Assembly (NCBI RefSeq): GCF_014356525.2
Contig: NC_052505.1
Span: forward strand, 17,677,165-17,741,164
DNA from: Nilaparvata lugens
Taxonomy: Eukaryota; Arthropoda; Insecta; Hemiptera; Delphacidae
DNA: 64,000 nucleotides
Direction: 5' to 3'
Shown here: in pieces, positions 21,029 through 30,892 of the stretch
How positions within the stretch are numbered: position 1 is the first letter of the stretch
Layout: every line of letters starts with the position of its first letter
The notes under the pieces: generated by a model
What the model saw: only the letters and a program-made list of their open reading frames with translations
What the model was told of the DNA's origin: nothing
Database searches by the model: none
Translations under genes and position numbers: made by a program

Positions 21029-22281
21029 CTAGCCGTCAGGCTCGCTTCGCTCGCCATATCTGTCAAGCCAGGGGGCTCCGCCCCCTGGACCCCCGACTGG
21101 GTCGTCCAAGAATGAGATCAGCAGGCTCGCTTCGCTCGCCTGCGTCTTTCATTAGAGCATTTTTATCATATGTTAGGACGATCCAGTCGGGGGTCCAGAC
21201 TAAACGTCTGGCTAAACGGATATGGCGAGCGAAGCGAGCCTAACGGCTAGTAATATAATATTCTCAGGAATAGCTCTGATTGAAGTAGTAGTGCACAATC
21301 AATTTTCAAGCGATAAATGCATTTCAATCTTCAACTTGGTGCCAACCTGACAAAATTTTTAATTTAGTTACCAGTTAACAACTGTTTCGAAGAGGTACTC
21401 TCTCTAGATTATAGTTCTATATTAACATATGATATGGACATTTTTCAATTATAATTAAGAGAATAAGGAGAATATACATGCTAAAAGACGAATTTTGAAC
21501 CCTTAAAAACCACCCTTAGAGTTGAAATATTGTCAAAAGATTTCTTAGTGCGCCTCTAAAGGGCCAACTGAACATACCTACCAAGTTTGAACGTTTTTGG
21601 TCCGGTAGATTTTTAGCTCTGCGAGTGAGTGAGTGAGTGAGTGAGTATATATATATGAAGCGAAATGGCACTCACTGACTGACTGACTGACTGACTCACT
21701 CACTCACTCACTCGCAGAACTAAAAATCTACCGGACCAAAAACGTTCAAATTTGGTAGGTATGTTCAGTTGGCCCTTTAGAGGCGCACTAAGAAATCTTT
21801 TGACAATATTTCAACTCTAAGGGTGGTTTTTAAGGGTTCAAAATTCGTCTTTTAGCATGTATATTCTCCTTATTCTCTTAAATTATAATTGAAAAATGTC
21901 CATATCATATGTTAATATAGAACTATAATCTAGAGAGAGTACCTCTTCGAAACAGTTGTTAACTGGTAACTAAATTAAAAATTTTGTCAGGTTGGCACCA
22001 AGTTGAAGATTGAAATGCATTTATCGCTTGAAAATTGATTGTGCACTACTACTTCAATCAGAGCTATTCCTGAGAATATTATATTACTAGCCGTTAGGCT
22101 CGCTTCGCTCGCCATATCCGTTTAGCCAGACGTTTAGTCTGGAGCCCCGACTGGATCGACCTAACATATGATCGTCGTTCGCTCGCCTGCTGATCTCATT
22201 CTTGGACGATCCCGTCGGGGGTCCAGGGGGCGGAGCCCCTGGCTAGACGGATATGGCGAGCGAAGCGAGCCTGACGGCTAG
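21029..22281. mobile_element. 1.25-kb near-perfect palindromic element
   Basis: The two halves are inverted copies meeting near 21,655. Each arm begins CTAGCCGTCAGGCTCGCTTC, holds a 220-bp GC-rich module bounded by GGCTCGCTTCGCTCGCC and its complement, then about 390 bp of AT-rich sequence including TACCGGACCAAAAACGTTCA and AGGGTGGTTTTTAAGGGTTC. Arms end in GAGT/CACT tetranucleotide runs around a centre of about 30 bp with TATATATATA. The inner 390 bp is nearly identical between arms; the outer GC-rich module differs by a 30-bp indel and some substitutions. No protein is encoded. The ends (CTAG next to T) would also fit a Helitron-type terminus, but this is speculative. Confidence 0.85.
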
Positions 22282-22749
22282 TAACCCATATTTATAAGTG
22301 GTTTTCAGGGTAGTCAATAGTTTTTCGAATGGATTAGGGCCAGACCACATTAAGTGTTTTTTCGAGCATATCTCTGTAGTAGCGTGTAATTGTCATTGGC
22401 CGCCATGATCACTCACTAACACTCACTAACACTCACTAATACTTACCAAAACACCAACACAATCACATGTGCACGGGACACATGTTGGAAATGGAAATGG
22501 ACTGAATAAATAATGAACATGAAGGATGCGCCAACTCGCTTTTTCCAGACTCTTCACCACGTGATGCTTCCAGCTGCTGAAGATACATTTTCACCAACAA
22601 TCTGTCATAAGCACAATGCTGTCACTCTCACACTAACCCACTTACTCACTCTCTTTCACTCACACTTTCCCTCCCTCTGCTCTTTCATAATCACAATGCT
22701 TTCTCTTTCTCTCTCTCCAACATCGCCCATTTATGTGAATTAAAATTTA
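22282..22749. other. No recognisable gene
   Basis: CT-rich stretch (22,610-22,735) and the repeat CACTCACTAACACTCACTAA near 22,415. No coding signal. Confidence 0.4.
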
Positions 22750-22908
22750 ACTCCGAGTAACAGAAAGCTGTTCAATTTAGCCAGAGCCGTGAAGGTGGAG
22801 AAAAACTATAAATTCCTATGGTTCAGCAATGGTCAGGTTATGATGCGAAAGAAAGAGAATGAACAGCCTATCTTTGTAAGGGATGAGAATGATTTGAAGA
22901 AGTTGTGA
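22750..22908 (+). pseudogene. C-terminal fragment of a LINE ORF1 protein
   Basis: A 52-codon frame without its own start ends at TGA 22,906-22,908. It reads from TPSNRKLFNLARAVKVEKNY through FLWFSNGQVMMRKKE to VRDENDLKKL. The pattern (Leu-rich helix, then K-N-Y-K-[FY]-x-W-x-x-N-G, then R-K-x-E, then D-L-K-K-L-stop) is the characteristic last segment of insect LINE ORF1 proteins of the L1-like RNA-binding type. It is a 3' fragment; upstream sequence is not open. An AT-rich tail follows. The start is chosen only as the first in-frame codon after the upstream stop. Confidence 0.6.
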
Positions 22909-23585
22909 ATATTTGTTGAGTTAGTAGTAATTAAATTTATGTGCAAGGAGTTAATATCGTTTTATCAAAAGAGGTTTTAGCAGAGTTCATTTTTTATATT
23001 GTGTTGTTGTCGATAATAGTGACAAATATTGTTGTAAGAATCATTATTCATGAATCATGGATTCATCTAACTAAGGATTAATTTGGAGCAACAACGTTGA
23101 TGGACAATATATTGGGACGAGTAACGTTCACGACTTTGAAACTGAACCTGCTCATCGTTTGCTCCAAGTTCCGACATATAGAATGTTTAGTGCTTCGTTA
23201 CTTGCGTTTCCTTAATAAATGGAATGGATGAAAATATTTTGAACTCGAATAGTGTGGCACAATTTGAAAACCTTATAAATAATTACTGTAACTACTGATA
23301 AGAAGATATGAAATTTAATTTTAATATTTTTTCCTTCACTTGGTTATCAAGTAAACAGTTTAATTTCCTTACTCATCAAAAGTATTTTTACAAACGAAGT
23401 GGAAACAATATGAATTCTTTCTAACTTTCATGGAATTATGAACTTTCGCTAAGAACGAACACTTGAAAAAAAAATTTTAAAATTACTTTTGTTATGACAC
23501 TGTTCCTTTTCAATCTTATGTTGTTGTATTAGAAGTAGACTACTAATTATATTGATGCTATGTAATTGTGTTGGCCTGGTTGGGT
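22909..23585. other. No recognisable gene
   Basis: AT-rich, featureless apart from scattered A runs. Confidence 0.4.
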
Positions 23586-23589
23586 GGTT

Positions 23590-24250
23590 GAAGAAACCAC
23601 ATGGTTTCAACCCTGCCAGGAGATAGTATATTTCGCACCTAGAGCAGAAAATGAGATTTTTCCAGCTCGAAATCGGTTTTCAAGTCCGAGGCCGTAGGCC
23701 GAGGACTAGAAAAGATTGAGAGCTGGAAAAACATTTTTGCCCGTGGTGCGAACGATATTTTTCGCCACACTACAGGTATTGCTGACAAAATAAATAAAGA
23801 ATACAAAATAAAGAATACTCGTTAAGCTATCGTACCTATCTCTTGATTTTAGTGGTAGAAGATTTGCAGTCAGGATTTCAGATTCTTTTAAAATTTCACT
23901 TGGAATACCACAGTCATCTTCAAGCATTTTTGAAAATTCGGAATGCACTAATCAACAATAAATAATTGAATAAAACTGGTTGCGAAGCGAATTAGTTTGA
24001 TTCGAAACTGGAACTAAAATCATGGCGACTTCAGCTTATTATGAAAGTGGACACTCGCCCGATCTAGCGGATGACTTATTAATAATAATAATTAGCGCGT
24101 TGTTTCCAGCCATAAGCGGCTGGAAAGAGACAACTTTCTGGGCTAGCCCGGAAAAGAAACCCTTTTCTGACGTCGTCTGCAAACAAGGTCTTTCAGATCT
24201 ACGTAGGGACTGGAAAACAGCTGCTTTCTGTGCAGTGTGGCGAAAAAAAT
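23590..24250 (-). mobile_element. Candidate small DNA transposon with recombinase-like fragment
   Basis: TTTTTCGCCACACTAC at about 23,757-23,772 and the inverse GTGCAGTGTGGCGAAAAAA at 24,231-24,249 form a terminal-type inverted pair. Between them, on the minus strand, a frame starting at 23,948 reads MHSEFSKMLEDDCGIPSEIL then LLPLKSRDRYD. That pattern is reminiscent of the first exon of insect transposon-borne tyrosine recombinase-like (Crypton type) proteins. The remainder of such a protein is absent. Left of the pair, 23,640-23,745 has an inverted module (GAGATTTTTCCAGCTCGAAA, then GAGGCCGTAGGCCGAGG, then GAGAGCTGGAAAAACA). Element type is a guess. Confidence 0.35.
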
Positions 24251-24302
24251 AAAACAATCAATCAATCTCTCTCTACAGAGAGAGAGAGAGAAATATCTTT
24301 CT

Positions 24303-24334
24303 TGGTAGAGAGTTAGTGGGAAGGATTTTCAAAG
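24303..24334 (-). repeat. Repeat family A, short terminal fragment
   Basis: TGGTAGAGAGTTAGTGGGAA is the inverse of the end of family A copy 1 (358-390), again next to a GA run. Confidence 0.5.
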
Positions 24335-24782
24335 AGCTATCAAGAAATTCTTCAAAAAATGATGAACTGCTATATTACTATCAAATACAAACTTATATTT
24401 AGTTGGCACCAAAGAATATATTATGATCTTGTTACGCTTAAATCTACTACTGTCTTCCTCGTTTATTAGAAATCTCTCAAAAGCAAAATATCTCAGTTAT
24501 GTGTTACTAAAAACATGTTTTCTAATGAAAGACCACTGTTAAAAATTGTCTTATTTCATATCAAGACGTTTATCCAATCAAATACTAAATTGGCAGTTGC
24601 TTTACTCAAGCAAAACCGTTGAACAAATTCTTTATCATCCCAGAAATTAAAATTTTTCATTTTTTGTCCAATTTTTCTCAGTTTCAAAATTTCTTCACAG
24701 TTATCTTTATCAATCGAATTGAAAACTTCTATCAATTCCTCTATAATAATTATTTCTACGTTCAAATAATGATTCACAAAAA

Positions 24783-25046
24783 CCTTTACAACTATTATTG
24801 TCTACAAAAGCATTGAAAACAACCATTGATAAATAATTTACTATTAGCTGTTTCCCCATCAAATCTTTACAACTCTGTATTGAGTTTAAACTCTTTGAAA
24901 GTTTAGACCTCCAAAGCAGGAGGTTCAAACCTAATAATTTGGATCAACTTGACTTCTGTAAAGATTTGATGGGGAAACAGCTAATAGTAAATTATTTATC
25001 AATGGTTGTTTTCAATGCTTCTGTAGACAATAATAGTTGTAAAAGT
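24783..25046. repeat. Inverted repeat with 85-bp arms
   Basis: The left arm 24,783-24,868 (CAACTATTATTGTCTACAAA to GTTTCCCCATCAAATCTTTA) and right arm 24,958-25,046 are complementary with few mismatches; the spacer is about 90 bp. To the right, GTGCAAACGG occurs twice (25,074 and 25,144), suggesting an enclosing older MITE. Confidence 0.7.
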
Positions 25047-25335
25047 TTCAATACAGAGTTTAAACTGATATTGTGCAAACGGAATTTTAGTTTGAAGCAA
25101 AGAAAATCAAGATTTGGTTTAAGCTTTAGCTTAAACTTACACTGTGCAAACGGCCCTTGGAAGTGAATCGCATTAAACAAACGGAGAAAGCTTGATTTTG
25201 TGAAATTTCTTCAGTCACTTATTCTTCTGATGCAACGTACATATCAATAAATAGTAGACATAATAGTAATGATCTAACCTCACGATTCTTCATGGTGACA
25301 AGGTCTCAATCCAGCTTTTTCGTTTTTTCAAAAGT

Positions 25336-25425
25336 TCAAAAATATAATATTATAATATTATATTATATTACTATTATTATATTATAATATAATATTATAA
25401 ATATCATATTATAACATAATATTAT
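25336..25425. repeat. AT-only palindromic tract
   Basis: TATAATATTATAATATTATA-type sequence over 90 bp, nearly pure A/T with many self-complementary words. Confidence 0.7.
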
Positions 25426-26228
25426 CATTCATGTAAGACTACAGCTCTAGCAATAATATTATAATACTCATGTAAGTATCTCAACCAGTAGCTGCGCAAC
25501 ATGCATAGCCTACCTCTGCTTTGCATGCACGAGTATTAGAGCTCATTCTACTCAGACTGGAGAGCACCTCCATTCAACCTTTACCAGATATAACTATGAT
25601 AACAGAATTCCTTATGCAAAGCTGGTTCGTATGAACCTAGAATGCCAAAAGCTATCGTTAGTCTCAATTGTTCACACAACTACCCTTAGTTGGATACTGT
25701 AGTCCAATGGTGTGCTAGTATAGTTGACTGCTACTGGACTATAGTTAGCTAATAGTTTTCTGAAGAGTGTAGCTGAAACGGTTGGAGTTGGTCTTGAATT
25801 CCAATGAGGGCGTGAAATTCAAAATATGCCTTCAAGCACGATTTCTATCAATGAAGAGTCAAGTAGTGTTAGATTAATTAGACCAACGTAAAGTAGAAGT
25901 AAATTGAATAGGTTATCCATGCAAAGGTTATTCATGCAAATTAAATCAGCTTTTGATATGTTTGCATGGATAACCTCTCCATGCTTGTTAAAACTCACAC
26001 TTTAACCGTCAATTTCTCTAGAAAAAATATCTCATTGAACACTATATTCATAAAATGGTGATGAGGATGATGATGATGATATGGATCTTAGTACAGGAAT
26101 GTACAAAGAAATAATGTAGAACTACGAAACGTTGCTCTTCACTGTATCATTTCTAGTTTCTCATTCGATTAGGAACGTTTTGGCTAGCTTCTATGAGACT
26201 ATTCCAATAACCTCGTGGAAAACGGTCT
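25426..26228. other. No gene; one small inverted pair
   Basis: GGTTATCCATGCAAAGG (25,914) and GTTTGCATGGATAACC (25,960) form a short inverted pair. Nothing else was recognised. Confidence 0.4.
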
Positions 26229-27938
26229 TAGGCTAGCTTCACACACATTCGGTATCATTCGGTTCGGTTCGTTTTCGGTTCGTTGCCGAAAATGAATGAG
26301 ACTTTCACACATATCAGGTTTTAATTCGTACGGTTCTAATTCTAATTCTAATTTTCTTCTCAGACACAGCTGTGTTTGGATTTTCACAATATTCATGCTG
26401 GTATCAAAAATTAATATAATAGCTTGTGTTCCAAAAGTAAGAAGCGATTTCTTGAATTTATTACAAAATTTTCAAGTTTATTCAAAATTGTGAACTGTTT
26501 GATCAGTTTCTTTTTGATTGAATTAATTTTGGACGTTTAGAGAATTTATTTTTTAAATTTAAATTTTGTTTCTTGTTCTGACACATGGTACATAACCTTC
26601 ATCTCTTCTCTCCATTAATGAAATCATGCAATTTCAATGGAAATATGAATATAATAGTAATGAAAATTTTCAAGGAGGATTTTTAAAGAATAGTTTCAAT
26701 TTATCTTCATATTTTTCAGCAAACTATCCATTGAGAAAAAATCCTCCAGTGAACTAACTGAATTGAATTGACATAGAAATCAATGTATCGACAGAAGATT
26801 TTGAAATAGAGTTAATCACGATATCAGGTTAAAATGAAAGCAAAATATCTGGTGTGGTACATTCACACAACTTTCCTTGCTCATTGATCTATAAGCCTTA
26901 TTCTTGAACGAAGATAATTTAGGGGAATAACATTATGCCGATTGGCGGCTAAATAATTAAAACTACGATTATACTATTGTTATTGTGTTCAGAGTACATT
27001 TTCCTTTGTTTGAATTTTAAAATTTGAGGATTTTTTGAAAGTTGTCAAAACAGCTGTTCTACAAATAAAATATCGACAGGTGTTCTTTTGAATAAACTGC
27101 TATACCTACCTACCTCACGTACGAGAAGGAGGTTACAAAGTAAATTTCTTAAGGATGGGGTGGACCCCCTGTTAGTTACTCAGGGAGGAGACTTATGCCA
27201 GTTGATAGAGCTGATATATAACTATACAGGGTATGAATTTGAAAAAAATCGGTCCAGTCATTTTTGAGAAAATCGTGATAGAAATTTAACAAAATTCATT
27301 CTTCTCAGGAATATTACGGAGCTCCTGCAATTTTCCCAGAAATGAGACTTATGTAGGGATGTCAATCCCGGGATCCCGGGATCCCGAATCCCGGGATCCC
27401 GGTCCATTTTTGATACCTAACAATCCCGGGATTTTTCAGCGTGAATCCCGGGATTTTCGGGATTGTAAACCTGAAATTGTGAATCATATGTTTCCAAAAA
27501 CAATTCAATATTGAATTCATTTACGGTGATGAATATGAGTTTTTATATCTAATTTATTGTTCTAAGTGTTTGACTAATAAATTTATTCTACAGGCACAGC
27601 CTACAGTTGCATAAATACATAATATTGATTGTATACTGTACTCTTTACTGGCTTAATAGAATTCGCATTATCAGTTCGCATAATTGGCAGAATGGTTGTT
27701 GATCAGTTGTTATGTCTCTACACTTGATTCTGTTTACACAGCACACCAATTACCAGTCTAGACGGCGCAATATTTGCAATAGTGCTGGTGGCATTTCCTT
27801 GAAATGCATTCCGAACAATAAGAATAAGAATAAGAATAAGAATATTTATTTGCCATTAAATACAACACTGTACAATAGGCATCGTCAATTTGTTTGAAAA
27901 AGAACAAAATACAATATATACACATATAATCTATGCTG

Positions 27939-30806
27939 TCATTGATTGTCACTAGGCATGTCAGTGCAGTTCATATATTCATTTAAATCATAAAATGCTT
28001 TTTCTTTCAGCCACTTGCAAATAACTGCCTTATATCTTGGTTCCGGTAGTTGTCTAATTCTCTGGGGCATCTTATTGAAGATTCGAAACTGCTGGAACTT
28101 GTGACTCATGAAGGTCTTGTTGAGACGGATATGAGGTGTTGTCAGGAACGAACGCTGTCTTGTTGCGTAGCTGTGAATCTCCTCTTGTCGTATGAAGTTG
28201 GTTTCATTTTTTCTCATGTGCATCAGATTACAAAATATGTACATGCATGACAGTGTCATTATCTGAAGATCTGGGAAGGCTTGTCTGCATGATTCATCAT
28301 TCCTCAGACCAACGATGCATCTAATTGCCTTTTTCTGCCATACAAAAACCCTCTTCATACCACTGCAGTTCCCCCATAGGCGAAGTCCATAGCTCAAGTG
28401 AGAATGAAATAAACCGTAATAGGCTGATATCAGCACTTCTTTACTGACACAAAGCCTCAGTCTCTTCAGAGCGTATAAGCTGCGGGATAGTTTTTTACAA
28501 AGGAAATCAATTTGATTGGTCCAGCACAGCTTACTGTCTAACATGACTCCTAACAATTTCACAGGGTTCATATAATTCTCATACCGTTCACTAGATGTAT
28601 TTCTCAATGAGAATATTATATTTTCACATTTTCTCTCATTCAATGCCAAGTGATTGGCTGTGTACCATCGCTTTGAACTCTCTAAAGCATTGTTGAGTTG
28701 ACTTAAAACAACGTTCTCATTCTTATCAATGCTCAGAACGGTGGTATCGTCAGCATATAATACTGAATAAGATGGGACATTCACACTGTAGTCATTGACA
28801 ATGAACAAAAACGGGCCCAGTACAGATCCTTGCGGAACGCCTGCTTTTGTGAATCTAGGAGCTGAATAATTATTATCGACTCTGACTATTTGAATTCTAT
28901 CTTTCAAGTAGCATTTGATCAAGTTCAATTCAGAGCCCTCAATTCCATAATATTCAAGTTTCTTGCATAGAATTGAGTGTGACACAGTGTCGAAAGCCTT
29001 GCTCAGATCCAGCAGGCCACCACCAATAACTGAACCTCTCTCAAATCCCTCAAGTATAAACTCCACAATTTTCTCTAAAGCCATAGTAGTGGAGCATTTG
29101 TTTCGAAAGCCAAATTGATTATTATTGAGCAATTTATTAGTAGTGAAATGTTCAGTAAGTGGTATTAATAAACAAGTTTCAATCACTTTACTGATAATTG
29201 GTCCTATCGCAACAGGTCTGAAATTTTCAGGTTGGCTCTTATCACCCTTTTTGTGAATGGGGTTGACTACTGATTGTTTCAAACAGTCGGGGAAAACACC
29301 AGATTTAAAAATAGAATTTATTATGAATACCAATGGAATATTGATTGAATCAATGATGTTCTTTAGTAAGAAATTTGAAATTCCAAAGACATCTTCACTA
29401 CGTGATGAGCTCATTTTTTTTACAATTTTCATTATTATATTAGTGTCTACATTAATCCAGGAAAACTTACATGCTGTTTCGTTGTCATTCCTTCGTATAC
29501 CTGTGTTGGTTCTTAGAAAATCTGAATAGGTAAGAGGGTTTTGACAGCTCTGCTGATGGCCAACGACATTATCAGGAACGTCTACAAAGAAATCGTTGAA
29601 TTCGTCCGGTGAAATCTTCACATCAGTTAGTACAGGTGTTGTAGTGTCCTTAATAGAATTTATTATTTTCCATGCAGTTTTGCATTTGTTTTTTGACTCC
29701 AAAATCAATTTATTATTTGCGGCAACTTGTGCTAGTGTCAATGCCTTTCTATACTTTTTCTTGTATTCTGTAAAGTTATTTTTCTCCACATCTCCTCCTG
29801 TGGCTTTCCATATACTATACAAAATCATAAGATGTTGTTTCATTGTTGTCAATTCCGTTGTGTACCACTTCTTATTTTTCATTTTTGTAGATCTAGGCTT
29901 GATTAAAGGACAGTGTAGATTGAGAAAATACACAATAGCATTTGAAAACATGGACGTCATTCTATTTACATCATATGTAGAATAAATTTCTGACCAATCA
30001 TAATTTAGTAGTGACTCATTCAATTTATCCAGGTTTTCCTGTCTCAGTAGCCGAAATTTTCTTACTGATGGTTTCTTTTGATTCAAAACATTGCGATTTT
30101 CAGTCAATTCACTCAATGGCATTCCAAACTCAAGCAATAATCCAGCATGATCCGAAATCAAGTCTTGTTTGTAAATGAAACAATTATAGCAATTTGATCT
30201 CAAATCTGTGAAAAAGTTGTCAAGGCAGGCCTTTTTCCTCGTTGGACATGAATGAGATTTGTAAAGATTGAATGATCTCATTATGTTTTGAAACATTTGA
30301 ACTTCAGAGTTATCTTCCTTGAGAATGTCTATATTGAAGTCGCCTGCTAGCAGTATAGATCTATAGGATTTCGAAGTCACGAATGTTAAAAAATCTTCTA
30401 ATCTATTGAGAAAGTCTCTGAGATTGGAGTCTGGTGTTCTATACATGCTCACTACTATGATATTCGATTTAACTATCTTTATTGCTGATACTTCAAATAG
30501 CGTTGGTAAACAAAACTGTGACACGTCAACAAGGGTGAAAGATAATTCTCTCTTAATTAAAATCGATGAGCCACCTCGAGTGAGAGGAGGCTCTCTGCAA
30601 TATGAGGCTGCTAGTACAAAGCCATTTGGCACATAGAAAGACACTTCATCACCAACCAACCAATGCTCGTTTAAGCACACAATATCGAAGGATGTATCTT
30701 TAGACAACTCTTCTAGTTGACTAATTTTTGACCTCAATGAACATACGTTTACAAAGAATATTCTCGTCGTCAACCCGCCTGCATCTACAGGTGGCGTATT
30801 CGGCAA
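27939..30806 (-). CDS. LINE-F ORF2: AP endonuclease and reverse transcriptase, intact
   Basis: This 955-residue protein would cut chromosomal DNA and prime reverse transcription of the LINE RNA at the nick. The endonuclease domain covers about residues 14-225: VNVCSLRSK, catalytic Glu in LNEHWL (about 47), YRTPDS, GDFNID (155-160) and SDHAGLL (218-224). A linker follows, then the reverse transcriptase at about 500-760: IHKKGDKSQPENFRPVAI, NQFGFRNKCST, LLDLSKAFDTVSH with Asp at about 600, GVPQGSVLGP (656-665) and YADD (684-687). All catalytic residues I can check are present, and there is no stop or frameshift. A C-terminal Cys/His cluster ends the protein. ATG at 30,806 is chosen because it precedes the endonuclease by 13 residues and follows the ORF1 stop by 86 bp. 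Confidence 0.93.
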   Translation of the reverse strand: MPNTPPVDAGGLTTRIFFVNVCSLRSKISQLEELSKDTSFDIVCLNEHWLVGDEVSFYVPNGFVLAASYCREPPLTRGGSSILIKRELSFTLVDVSQFCLPTLFEVSAIKIVKSNIIVVSMYRTPDSNLRDFLNRLEDFLTFVTSKSYRSILLAGDFNIDILKEDNSEVQMFQNIMRSFNLYKSHSCPTRKKACLDNFFTDLRSNCYNCFIYKQDLISDHAGLLLEFGMPLSELTENRNVLNQKKPSVRKFRLLRQENLDKLNESLLNYDWSEIYSTYDVNRMTSMFSNAIVYFLNLHCPLIKPRSTKMKNKKWYTTELTTMKQHLMILYSIWKATGGDVEKNNFTEYKKKYRKALTLAQVAANNKLILESKNKCKTAWKIINSIKDTTTPVLTDVKISPDEFNDFFVDVPDNVVGHQQSCQNPLTYSDFLRTNTGIRRNDNETACKFSWINVDTNIIMKIVKKMSSSRSEDVFGISNFLLKNIIDSINIPLVFIINSIFKSGVFPDCLKQSVVNPIHKKGDKSQPENFRPVAIGPIISKVIETCLLIPLTEHFTTNKLLNNNQFGFRNKCSTTMALEKIVEFILEGFERGSVIGGGLLDLSKAFDTVSHSILCKKLEYYGIEGSELNLIKCYLKDRIQIVRVDNNYSAPRFTKAGVPQGSVLGPFLFIVNDYSVNVPSYSVLYADDTTVLSIDKNENVVLSQLNNALESSKRWYTANHLALNERKCENIIFSLRNTSSERYENYMNPVKLLGVMLDSKLCWTNQIDFLCKKLSRSLYALKRLRLCVSKEVLISAYYGLFHSHLSYGLRLWGNCSGMKRVFVWQKKAIRCIVGLRNDESCRQAFPDLQIMTLSCMYIFCNLMHMRKNETNFIRQEEIHSYATRQRSFLTTPHIRLNKTFMSHKFQQFRIFNKMPQRIRQLPEPRYKAVICKWLKEKAFYDLNEYMNCTDMPSDNQ

Positions 30807-30892
30807 TAGGTCAGATCGATCTGAGTTAACATTGTACCATTCTGAGAAAGCATCATCGTTTAAGTCATGTTCTTTGTTCCCATTTACTTTAT

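Noticed and set aside
21029..22281. Bacterial contamination, suggested by GC-rich GGCTCGCTTCGCTCGCC words
   Set aside because: The words are terminal modules of a palindromic element embedded in insect-type AT-rich DNA with no coding sequence.
28050..30636. Plus-strand frames of 66-129 codons
   Set aside because: Antisense shadows of the intact LINE-F ORF2.
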